DNA of 37,262 nucleotides, taken from assembly GCF_015207375.1 (NCBI RefSeq), contig NZ_JADEWY010000063.1, positions 1 to 37,262 of the forward strand, in the 5' to 3' direction. Source of the DNA: Coleofasciculus sp. LEGE 07092. GTDB taxonomy: Bacteria > Cyanobacteriota > Cyanobacteriia > Cyanobacteriales > Coleofasciculaceae. The translations under genes were made by a program, and so were the position numbers. Positions 30,684 through 37,262 of the stretch are shown here, piece after piece; position 1 is the first letter of the stretch, and each line of letters begins with the position of its first letter. Under the pieces are notes generated by a model. The model was not told the origin of the DNA. It did not search any database and saw only the letters and a program-made list of their open reading frames with translations.

Positions 30684-31094
30684 CTATCGCCGATTATCCC
30701 GGTGCAAATCATAAATAACTTTTTCCCAATACCAGTCTTCCGAACGACCAGGATTATTCTGTCTCACCTGTTCTAGCAATCGCTCTGCTAAATCCCAGTT
30801 TCCATGCACCAGTGTAAAAAGCTGATGCCGCAATTCCGTTCTCGGTCGGCTCCGATAACTTTCTTGCTGATTATACCAGGTATTGTATTGAGCTTCACCT
30901 GTTCTCACAATCTCATCGATGAAGGTTTGGGTTTGCTCTCCCAATTCTTGCCGGTTTCTCCCGGTTTCATCGATAAAGGTTTGGGCTTGTTTTCCCAATT
31001 CTTGCAGGTTTTTCCCCGTCTCCTCAATAGCTTGGTTGACGCCCTCAATGAAGAAGTTCAACGGGTTCTTAGTAAATTTTTCAGAATCGTCCAT
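30684..31094 (-). CDS. Small protein with 18-residue helical repeats, upstream of cobL
   Basis: A 136-residue soluble protein beginning MDDSEKFTKNPLNFFIEG. The ATG at 31094 follows GAGGAG at 8 bases, so I prefer it to a start further upstream. The N-terminal half contains two 18-residue units (ELGKQAQTFIDETGRN and ELGEQTQTFIDEIVRT) that look like an amphipathic helix or coiled coil; the DNA repeats with a 54-bp period. The C-terminal half (about 95-136) carries NWDLAERLLEQVRQNNPGRS and WYWEKVIYDLHRDNR, a motif I associate with uncharacterised cyanobacterial proteins. It is probably co-transcribed with cobL (three-base gap), but no role in cobalamin synthesis is established. Confidence 0.78.
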   Translation of the reverse strand: MDDSEKFTKNPLNFFIEGVNQAIEETGKNLQELGKQAQTFIDETGRNRQELGEQTQTFIDEIVRTGEAQYNTWYNQQESYRSRPRTELRHQLFTLVHGNWDLAERLLEQVRQNNPGRSEDWYWEKVIYDLHRDNRR

Positions 31095-31168
31095 ACTTCT
31101 CACTCCTCGGTAGATTGCTTTCGGTGTCCAATCCAAACACATCATCGTTCAGAATAATATCCCCGCAT

Positions 31169-31963
31169 TTAGTTGCGGAATAAACCTAGCTTTTTCTTTA
31201 GAACTAAACCTAGTCCTAGCACTGATAAACCTATTACACTACCCGGTTCTGGAACACTTTGGTTAGGTAGTTTAAATGGATCAATAGTCTCGAACTCAAT
31301 GTCGCCTGAGACTGTATCAGACCTAGAATATTCGTCACAGTAAAATTGCTCCTCTGTTAATTCACCAAATTTATAATAATAATTAGAATAGCAGTACTGC
31401 TCATATACATCTAATTGCTGTACAAAGTTAGTCTTTTCAACAAATAGGTTGTTGTATTCAGAAACATACAAATCAATACACCTCTCAACATAAGAACCAT
31501 AGGAATAGTTCTCAGAATAACAGTAACCACCCGAATCATCGCTAACATTAGGTTCTAAATCCAAACTCAAACCTACCAATTTACCTGAATTAAACCAAAA
31601 ATTTGCATAATTTAAATCGCTTGAATCCCAAGTTCCGTCACCTCCAAACTGAACCCCTTCAACGGATAGGATATGATAAATTCCTTCGTAATTAAAGTCA
31701 AATTGAACCTCAGATAGTGTTGTTGATAACTGATTTAAGCTAACTGTCTCCGTCCCAACACCTGTTAAAAATTCTTTCAGTAAATCTACTTCGTCATCTT
31801 GAACACTAAAAGTCAGATGCCCTGAGCCGAAAGCATCAAAGCTAACAAAGCTAAAATTAAACGAGGCAAACTCAGCCGCTTGTACTGGTTTACTTTCCAG
31901 TACTCCAAAACCTAGGGCTAAACCGACACTCAACAAGGCTATTTTTTTAAATGGACTAGTCAT
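31169..31963 (-). CDS. PEP-CTERM surface protein with Tyr/Cys-rich insert
   Basis: A 264-residue protein with signal peptide (KK, hydrophobic 8-22, cleavage near A29-A30) and a PEP-CTERM tail at 237-264 (VPEPGSVIGL, hydrophobic helix, KKKLGLFRN), so an exosortase substrate. The body resembles PEP-CTERM beta domains (FNFSFVSFDAFGSGHLTFSV). Residues 145-213 are unusual: 15 tyrosines and four cysteines in 69 residues, alternating with acidic residues. No exosortase is in the window. The ATG is natural. The upstream gap 31964-32131 is AT-rich with no gene and no clear promoter. Confidence 0.88.
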   Translation of the reverse strand: MTSPFKKIALLSVGLALGFGVLESKPVQAAEFASFNFSFVSFDAFGSGHLTFSVQDDEVDLLKEFLTGVGTETVSLNQLSTTLSEVQFDFNYEGIYHILSVEGVQFGGDGTWDSSDLNYANFWFNSGKLVGLSLDLEPNVSDDSGGYCYSENYSYGSYVERCIDLYVSEYNNLFVEKTNFVQQLDVYEQYCYSNYYYKFGELTEEQFYCDEYSRSDTVSGDIEFETIDPFKLPNQSVPEPGSVIGLSVLGLGLVLKKKLGLFRN

Positions 31964-32131
31964 GTAGAACAGTTCCTTACGTGATAAAGTATCTAAGACA
32001 TGGGGATAAAGATACAGTATTTTGTGAAGATAGATTTTGGGTATAGATCAATCTTCATCAAATCTTTAATCTTTTGCCGATTGTCAAGAGATACTTAATG
32101 TATTTTTGATAAGAAACTTATCTAATTGTTT

Positions 32132-32758
32132 CTACTCCCCCTTCCCTCTTTCCCGTTCCCAAGCCAAAACGATTAATGCATTCAAGATAGCAGCGGCGAC
32201 AGGTGAACCTCCTTTCCGACTCTCAACTCGAATCTGAGGGACGGCTGTCTGAGCTAACATATCCTTGGATTCAAGAACTGATATAAATCCCACAGGTGCG
32301 CCAATCACTAGAGCAGGTTGAATTGAGGATGTTGGCAATTTAGCACACAAAGCGAGTAAAGCTGTCGGAGCATTACCAATCGTAAAAATAGCGTCAGGAT
32401 ATTCCTCAAAGCATTGGATTAAGCCTGTCTCCGTGCGGGTTTTTCCGGGAAGTGCTACAGGTGCTTGTTCGACGGCGGCAATTAAGGGGTTGCCGAAGGT
32501 TTTGGCTACCATTCCCGCTACCCCCTGTTTTACCATCCCGACATCAGTAATAATGGGTGTCTTATTTTGGATAGCGTTAATTCCAGCTTCAATTGCTTCT
32601 GGACTAAATTGAATCAGTTGGGTAAAGTCAAAGTCAGCAGTACTGTGGATGACTCGTCGCACAATGGCGTATTCATCGGGGGTAAAGGTGTGTTCGCCGA
32701 TTTCTTGGTCGATGATGGCGAAGCTTTGCTCCATAATAGGGTGGATGGGTAAGTGCAT
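32132..32758 (-). CDS. cobH: Precorrin-8X methylmutase
   Basis: A 208-residue enzyme that moves the C11 methyl group of precorrin-8X to C12, giving hydrogenobyrinic acid (cobyrinic acid in the cobalt-early route, where it is called CbiC). Family landmarks: HPIMEQSFAIIDQEIG near the N-terminus, the catalytic H38 in RRVIHSTADFDF, DVGMVKQGV, GNAPTALL and the C-terminal GFISVLESKD and SRKGGSPVAAAILNALI. The length matches the family. It is 12 bases downstream of an unknown gene, so transcription may come from there or further upstream. cobL lies about 1.5 kb away, separated by a PEP-CTERM gene. No cobalamin riboswitch was recognised. Confidence 0.96.
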   Translation of the reverse strand: MHLPIHPIMEQSFAIIDQEIGEHTFTPDEYAIVRRVIHSTADFDFTQLIQFSPEAIEAGINAIQNKTPIITDVGMVKQGVAGMVAKTFGNPLIAAVEQAPVALPGKTRTETGLIQCFEEYPDAIFTIGNAPTALLALCAKLPTSSIQPALVIGAPVGFISVLESKDMLAQTAVPQIRVESRKGGSPVAAAILNALIVLAWERERGKGE

Positions 32759-32770
32759 AGATTTTTCTGC

Positions 32771-33292
32771 TTATTCCCCTTGACTAGATTTGGGTTGTGA
32801 GCGTTGGTGTATGCTATCTTGGGTAGTTCTGTTGGTGGAGTGCAGGTATTCAAGCATTAGCAAGCGCAAATAGTCCAGCATCTGAATATAAGCTTTCAGT
32901 TGTCTGTAGTCTCCATTGGTGGCAAAGTAAAATTGAGCGATCGCGGGAACACTAAAGATTCGCCTATCTTGCAATTGCTTAATGGCATCCTGTTCATTTT
33001 CAATCCAGCCTCGTGTTTGAATTTGACTGGCATAACCTCGGATATCCACGGTTAACAGTTCGATTTCTTCGAGAAGGGTGAATTCTTCATCAGAAGTTGG
33101 AAATAGAGAACCAATCTTTTTTCGTTCTTCTTTTGTATTTTTATAATCGACCGTTAACTGCTCTAGCAGTCGAGTGATGTAGGTAGAGGCATTCCATTCA
33201 GCTATATACTGCTTTATTTCAGTAACTTCTATCTCGGTGTATCCTTCGCCTAGCTGAGATAAAAAAGAATCAACAGGTGGATCATCCTGCAT
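32771..33292 (-). CDS. Unknown 173-residue protein between OLD-type ATPase and cobH
   Basis: A soluble, mainly helical, acidic protein (MQDDPPVDSFLSQLGEGYTE at the N-terminus; a central ERKKIGSLFPTSDEEF; a C-terminal FYFATNGDYRQLKAYIQML). I do not recognise a family and see no catalytic motif or membrane segment. The ATG at 33292 and an in-frame TTG at 33295 are both possible; GGAG lies 10 or 7 bases upstream respectively. It follows the OLD-type ATPase gene by about 80 bases and precedes cobH by 12, so it could be an accessory of the ATPase or simply a cobH operon member. Confidence 0.72.
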   Translation of the reverse strand: MQDDPPVDSFLSQLGEGYTEIEVTEIKQYIAEWNASTYITRLLEQLTVDYKNTKEERKKIGSLFPTSDEEFTLLEEIELLTVDIRGYASQIQTRGWIENEQDAIKQLQDRRIFSVPAIAQFYFATNGDYRQLKAYIQMLDYLRLLMLEYLHSTNRTTQDSIHQRSQPKSSQGE

Positions 33293-33375
33293 CAATCTTG
33301 AACTCCAGTTGTTGATATAATAGAATCTTTGAAACTTATAAACATCGATATTTTCTGTTTATTAAAAAATATTGC

Positions 33376-35256
33376 TCATGTCTTGCCCCTAGTCCGATTT
33401 AAGGGTTTGTTCTCAAGCACCTCCTGCAAAAACTTAGTAAGTTCAGCAAGGTAATGGGGTTCGTGTTCAAGCAACCAGTCTGTTAGTTCAGGGGAGTGCG
33501 TTGTTTTCCGAAACTCTACTCGCGTCTCAGAGAACTCCGCGAATAAGCGTTTGAGAAGGTTAGCACCATGAACTTTGCACAACCATTCGTCCTCTGACAG
33601 GCTATTCTTATCAACCCCTTGCGGAAGGTAACTCCTGTTCTGCTGCTTGTCCTCAATCCATTGCTGAACGTCTTCCTCTGTGAGACATTTATCCCGTGAT
33701 TTATCATACTGATTGATGAGGGTTGCGATCGCTTTTGGATGCAGCAGATAGTTTTCATACATACACCGGGGGAGAAAGAATAGATTAGGACGTTCCTTCT
33801 CTAGCCTTTTTATCTCTTCCTCCGATTTATTTTCCCTGTCGAACACAAACCGCATTTGCTCTGGGAATAAGCTAACTCGACTACTGAGGCGATCGTAGAT
33901 GTAAAATATAGCGTCGGCAGCTTTAGCAGGTTTCTTCTCAAAGTCTCCCGTTTTCCTGACTTTGAGGATTTGAGTGCCTCTTAAATGATTAGTCGCTAAT
34001 TCTTCCAGTATCCGTGGGAAACACAGTTCCTCGGTTTCACCTTCCACCCAGAGGATATCGTCAACGCCGAAAATGTCTGATAATCTGATTCCCAGGTCAG
34101 CTAATAGGGAACGCTGTTCTTTAATGTCGTCCGGGTTCATTACCTCAGTTTTGGTTTCACCGGCTTCATATCGCAGCTTCACAATAGTAGAGGGATTAGC
34201 AGCCGCAATAATCATCGGTGAATGAGTGGCAATAATATATTGATGCTGTGGGAATTCTTTGAGAATCTCTATCAGTTTCTTGGCTGCACCCGGATGCAGA
34301 AATGACTGAGGTTCATCGATGATGATAGTTCGTGGTTCTTGGGAGGTGAGGACAACGTACAGAATTGCCAAAACCTGACCGATTCCAGTTCCACACGCTG
34401 AGAGTGGAAATGATAAATCCTCCCTTTCTGTTTCAGGCTCTATCTGCCATACCATAATTTCAAGGGTGGAATTATCTTGATGTCGAACAGAAACCCATTT
34501 TATTTTTGGAAAAATAGTTAATACGTGTTGGTTGAAGCGCTCAAACCGCACCGGATTTTGCCCCTGTAATACCCCAAGAACTTCGGCTAGATTGGATGCA
34601 TCGGGTTTAAGTTGGCTACTGTTACCAAAAGGGCAACTTGCAATATTTAGTCGTTCAGCGTAAAACCGATATACATTCTCTCTAAAATTTAGAAGTAAAT
34701 AATCTACGATAGTTTCCTCTGATTGACCGTTATCTGGAGTCTGAATTCCAATATATAAAGTTTGTTTTGGATTATCAATTAAATCTGATGATGATTTAAA
34801 ACCTGAAGTTAACTCAACAAAGTCTTTGTAATATAGTAAAGGTATATATAAATCAATTTTTATATCTTCTGTTTTTTCAATCCATTTTTGAAGTAAATAT
34901 TCTGCATTGTTTTGTTTGATGTCATCTTCTGCTAACTCTGATTTGGGAATTTCAATTGTCCCATAATTAGAAGATTTATTGAAGAGAAGATTACATTTCA
35001 AATCTTTAATTAAATTAATAAAGTAAGATTTTTTAAGATTAAAGCGAATTTGCGCTTCCGCTATTGAATCCGGACTCGGTAACGTCTTAACACTCCGATG
35101 CGGCACATCCTCAAAACTCAGCGTCAGCGCCTCTAGTAACGCCGTCTTCCCCGAATTATTCGCCCCCACAATAATATTGATACCCGGTGTAAACTCCAGC
35201 AGGTCAGAGTCTCGGAATGATTTGTAATTAAAAAGTTGAAACTTTGAAATGTACAT
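33376..35256 (-). CDS. OLD-family ATP-dependent endonuclease (ABC ATPase-TOPRIM)
   Basis: A 626-residue protein of the overcoming-lysogenisation-defect family. The N-terminal ABC/SMC-type ATPase has a Walker A GANNSGKT at 31-38, a signature-like SACGTGIGQ at 286-294, Walker B TIIIDEPQSFLHP with D314 and E315, and an H-loop ATHSP with H345. The C-terminal TOPRIM nuclease has the metal-binding glutamate E405 in WVEGETEE and an acidic FVFDREN (D473), followed by a helical tail. Family members bind ATP and cleave DNA; some act in phage defence. It is a single-gene type: no UvrD-like helicase (Gabija GajB) or DUF4435 partner (PARIS) is adjacent. Co-directional neighbours are a 2H phosphoesterase upstream (about 50 bases) and an unknown small gene downstream. 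Confidence 0.9.
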   Translation of the reverse strand: MYISKFQLFNYKSFRDSDLLEFTPGINIIVGANNSGKTALLEALTLSFEDVPHRSVKTLPSPDSIAEAQIRFNLKKSYFINLIKDLKCNLLFNKSSNYGTIEIPKSELAEDDIKQNNAEYLLQKWIEKTEDIKIDLYIPLLYYKDFVELTSGFKSSSDLIDNPKQTLYIGIQTPDNGQSEETIVDYLLLNFRENVYRFYAERLNIASCPFGNSSQLKPDASNLAEVLGVLQGQNPVRFERFNQHVLTIFPKIKWVSVRHQDNSTLEIMVWQIEPETEREDLSFPLSACGTGIGQVLAILYVVLTSQEPRTIIIDEPQSFLHPGAAKKLIEILKEFPQHQYIIATHSPMIIAAANPSTIVKLRYEAGETKTEVMNPDDIKEQRSLLADLGIRLSDIFGVDDILWVEGETEELCFPRILEELATNHLRGTQILKVRKTGDFEKKPAKAADAIFYIYDRLSSRVSLFPEQMRFVFDRENKSEEEIKRLEKERPNLFFLPRCMYENYLLHPKAIATLINQYDKSRDKCLTEEDVQQWIEDKQQNRSYLPQGVDKNSLSEDEWLCKVHGANLLKRLFAEFSETRVEFRKTTHSPELTDWLLEHEPHYLAELTKFLQEVLENKPLNRTRGKT

Positions 35257-35305
35257 CCCACCATCTCTTGTTCAAAAAGCCTTGAACTCTGACCCGGTAA
35301 AAACC

Positions 35306-36091
35306 CTAAAACTCTACAAGGGGCCAGTCAGGTTCCCGGTAGTAACGTACCATATTATCAAACTTCCGCAGTTCCGCCCGTTTAACCCAGAATGAACTAA
35401 CGTCCTTCTCTAAAAATTGCTCATTTAATTCTGATAGTACCTGAGTCGTGCGATCGCGGTCGAGTTCGGGGGGGATTTCGCCGTAATATCCCAAGGTAAC
35501 GTGGGCAGTAAAATGGTACTGCTGCTGAATTCCTAAAGCAATTAAACCACGATTTTGATAAATAGCTCGGCGAAGTTGCCAAATCTGTTGATAAGAGTAT
35601 TCGTCCTTGGGTGCTAAACACACGCCAATCGCACGAGGCATTACCATTAGACCAAGTAGCTGCCAACCAATGGGTTGGTTACTAGGAAAACTATGCTGAT
35701 ATTTCTGGAAACTTTCGCCAATCCGTTCTTGAAGTTGTTTGTCAAAATCAGGATTTTCTTGTTGGGCATCTCGATAAGTATTCTCCCAAATCAAATCAGC
35801 TAGGGTTATATGAAAACTACCCGGAGGTAACGCTATCATTAAAGAACCTAACTCTTGCAATAACCGTTCCTGGAGGTCTTGCAAATTCCGATAAAAGGCG
35901 GCATTATCTGGCTCTTCCTCCCAAGGTGGTGTAATTACGCTGTACCCAGGAAAATAGACGGCATATCTGTTACCATCTGGAAGACAGGCAAACTTGGGTG
36001 ATGTGTGAATATGCTGCAACTTAGATTGATAGTTTGCCGGTAAGGTCATCCGTGCGACACGATTTACATAGATTGGATAAGTATCGTCCAA
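35306..36091 (-). CDS. 2H-phosphoesterase superfamily protein (DUF1868-like)
   Basis: A 261-residue soluble protein with the two H-x-T motifs of the 2H phosphodiesterase fold: SFHITLAD (H94, T96) and HFTAHVTLGY (H197, T199), about 100 residues apart and at the end of paired beta strands as expected. Family members act on 2',3'-cyclic phosphates, 2'-5' RNA ends or related nucleotides; DUF1868 members are largely uncharacterised. The start is a TTG: a strong AGGAGG (36101-36106) lies 9 bases from the TTG at 36091 but only 3 from another TTG at 36097, so 36091 is preferred. It is divergent from holA and about 50 bases upstream of the OLD-type ATPase gene. Confidence 0.85.
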   Translation of the reverse strand: MDDTYPIYVNRVARMTLPANYQSKLQHIHTSPKFACLPDGNRYAVYFPGYSVITPPWEEEPDNAAFYRNLQDLQERLLQELGSLMIALPPGSFHITLADLIWENTYRDAQQENPDFDKQLQERIGESFQKYQHSFPSNQPIGWQLLGLMVMPRAIGVCLAPKDEYSYQQIWQLRRAIYQNRGLIALGIQQQYHFTAHVTLGYYGEIPPELDRDRTTQVLSELNEQFLEKDVSSFWVKRAELRKFDNMVRYYREPDWPLVEF

Positions 36092-36126
36092 TTTCAATTC
36101 CCTCCTAGTGCTTTTGCGTGTTCCTT

Positions 36127-37110
36127 ATGCCAATTTATCTCTACTGGGGAGAGGATGACTTTGCGATGACGCAAGCAGTCAACGAACTGCGCAAGTCAGT
36201 ACTCGACCCCAACTGGGTTAGTTTTAACTATGACAAAATTCCCCCCGACCAACCAGACACCGTCCTTCAGGGACTCAATCAGGCAATGACTCCCCCCTTT
36301 GGCATGGGCAATCGTCTGGTTTGGTTAGTAGAGACAACACTATGCCAGCAGTGTTCAGAACATTTGCTGGCAGAACTAGAGCGTACTCTACCTGCCATTC
36401 CTCAAGAGTCTATTTTGCTACTAACGGCTCCCAATCGACCAGATGGGCGTCTCAAATCGACAAAACTGCTGCAAAAGCACGCCAAAATCCAGGAATTTCC
36501 CCTGATACCCCCCTGGAAGACTGAACAGTTGGTAGAACAGGTAAAATCCTATTCTCGCTCAAATGGTGTCAAACTCACCCCTGGTGCTGCCCAACTCTTG
36601 GCAGGCGCAGTCGGAAACGATACCCGACAGCTATTTAACGAGTTGGAAAAATTGCGACTTTACGCTGGGGAGGCTCCCAAACCCCTAGATGAAAGTGCCG
36701 TTACTGCCTTAGTAACCACCACGACTCAAAACAGCTTACAACTGGCAGGGGCAATTCTCAAAGGGGATACTGCCAAAGCACTGGCACTAGTTGCCGACTT
36801 GATTCACAAAAATGAACCCCCCTTGCGGATTTCTGCCACGTTAATAGGGCAATTCCGCACCTGGTTATGGGTTAAACTAATGGTGAGTACCGGAGAAAAA
36901 GACCACACAGCGATCGCTAAAGCAGCCGAAGTCAGTAATCCTAAACGAATTTATTTCCTCACCAAAGAAGTTCAACACCTTTCTTTGAGTCAACTTACCT
37001 CCACCCTACGAGTCCTGCTGGAGTTGGAAATCAATCTTAAGACAGGCGCAGATTCGCTCTCAAGCTTGCAGAGTAAAGTAATACAAATCTGTCGCCTCTG
37101 CAAAAGTTAG
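36127..37110 (+). CDS. holA: DNA polymerase III subunit delta
   Basis: A 327-residue clamp-loader subunit that opens the beta sliding clamp. The N-terminal module begins MPIYLYWGEDDFAMTQAVNE, the usual opening of delta, followed by the AAA-like fold with LLLTAPNRPDGRLKSTKLLQ (no functional Walker A, as expected of delta), the lid domain near PGAAQLLAGAVGNDTRQLFN, and the collar domain with PLRISATLIGQFRTWLWVKL. The length fits the family. The frame is open from a GTG at 36118, but the ATG at 36127 aligns with family starts. It shares a short divergent control region with the 2H-phosphoesterase gene. Confidence 0.95.
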   Translation: MPIYLYWGEDDFAMTQAVNELRKSVLDPNWVSFNYDKIPPDQPDTVLQGLNQAMTPPFGMGNRLVWLVETTLCQQCSEHLLAELERTLPAIPQESILLLTAPNRPDGRLKSTKLLQKHAKIQEFPLIPPWKTEQLVEQVKSYSRSNGVKLTPGAAQLLAGAVGNDTRQLFNELEKLRLYAGEAPKPLDESAVTALVTTTTQNSLQLAGAILKGDTAKALALVADLIHKNEPPLRISATLIGQFRTWLWVKLMVSTGEKDHTAIAKAAEVSNPKRIYFLTKEVQHLSLSQLTSTLRVLLELEINLKTGADSLSSLQSKVIQICRLCKS

Positions 37111-37128
37111 AAATTAGGAGTTGGGAAA

Positions 37129-37155
37129 TAGGTAAGAAAATCAAATCTACCTCCC
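37129..37155 (+). repeat. Dispersed 27-bp repeat, copy 2
   Basis: It matches 20829-20855 at 22 of 27 positions and lies 18 bases after the holA stop. The following bases to the window edge are AT-rich. Confidence 0.4.
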
Positions 37156-37169
37156 TTAAATAAGAATTA

Positions 37170-37262
37170 TTATAGAATATTTTGCCATTCATTTAGACTG
37201 GTTATAGATCTGCTTTTATGACTTGCTTTCTTAAGTTCCAGCCTTTTGATTAATTCCCCCGC
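37170..37262 (-). CDS. Possible partial gene running off the right edge
   Basis: On the minus strand a frame enters at the window edge and stops at 37170-37172, giving 30 residues (AGELIKRLELKKASHKSRSI, then TSLNEWQNIL). The amphipathic basic character is protein-like, and convergence with holA is a natural arrangement, but 30 codons are too few to identify a family. It could be spurious. Confidence 0.35.
   Translation of the reverse strand, partial: AGELIKRLELKKASHKSRSITSLNEWQNIL

Noticed and set aside
30804-31157. 117-residue plus-strand open frame opposite the small repeat protein
   Set aside because: The minus-strand gene has a strong Shine-Dalgarno, a tight junction with cobL and protein-like repeats; the plus frame is its shadow.
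31964-32131. Cobalamin riboswitch near the cob genes
   Set aside because: No B12-box-like conserved element was seen in this gap or upstream of cobL and cobH; only a weak GATAAG/CTTATC stem at 32108-32122.
33376-35256. Gabija or PARIS defence system
   Set aside because: No UvrD-like helicase (GajB) or DUF4435 TOPRIM partner lies beside it; both ATPase and TOPRIM are in one chain, so it is a solitary OLD-type enzyme.

Overview
The window looks like chromosomal DNA of a filamentous cyanobacterium of the Oscillatoriales/Coleofasciculus type. The signs are frequent GCGATCGC (HIP1) octamers, a DUF29 gene, two proteins with cyanobacterial-style PEP-CTERM sorting tails, a very large CHASE3/PAS/GAF hybrid kinase, anaerobic-type cobalamin genes (cobL, cobH), and several palindromes of the kind dispersed between cyanobacterial genes. 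This placement is an inference from family content. No rRNA, tRNA, CRISPR array or transposase gene was recognised.

Layout. Bases 1-834 hold no intact gene, only remnants, including a clear 27-codon piece of elongation factor G. A sterol-desaturase/fatty-acid-hydroxylase family protein follows (835-1596, +). Two signalling genes lie on the minus strand (1650-7609): a REC-histidine kinase and, upstream of it, a 1607-residue CHASE3-PAS-GAF-PAS4-HisKA-HATPase-REC-REC hybrid kinase. Divergent from them is the most distinctive block, 8021-17470 (+): four exported proteins, three with DUF11/TIGR01451-type repeats and the fourth a 1227-residue Ig-like plus outer-membrane beta-barrel protein. The last two genes overlap by 4 bases. 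I read this as a surface-structure operon of unknown function, and as the best candidate here for an undescribed system.

From 17.5 to 27 kb the content is mixed: DUF29; dusA, preceded by a terminator-like hairpin and T-run right at its start codon; a small membrane protein; a PEP-CTERM protein; a 5'-truncated inverse autotransporter with a recent 78-bp tandem duplication; a small disordered protein; and an FHA-FAD/NAD oxidoreductase fusion. Next comes a histidine-kinase remnant joined directly to an AI-2E-family transporter remnant. From 27.1 to 37.1 kb the genes are mostly conserved: ligA (+); then on the minus strand cobL with a repeat-bearing small protein upstream, a tyrosine-rich PEP-CTERM protein, cobH, a 173-residue unknown, a single-chain OLD-type ATPase/TOPRIM nuclease, and a 2H-phosphoesterase (DUF1868); and holA (+), divergent from the last. 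A minus-strand open frame may run off the right edge.

How the parts relate. The sensor kinases and the DUF11/beta-barrel operon share one 411-bp divergent control region, so coupling of envelope sensing to surface-protein expression is plausible but unproven. cobL and cobH act in corrin-ring synthesis but are separated by unrelated genes. The OLD ATPase, the 173-residue protein and the 2H phosphoesterase are co-directional and closely spaced, and might be a nucleic-acid processing or defence unit. Remnants at 79-641, 20866-22680, 25532-27053 and 29099-29335 show that several joints in this region have been rearranged.
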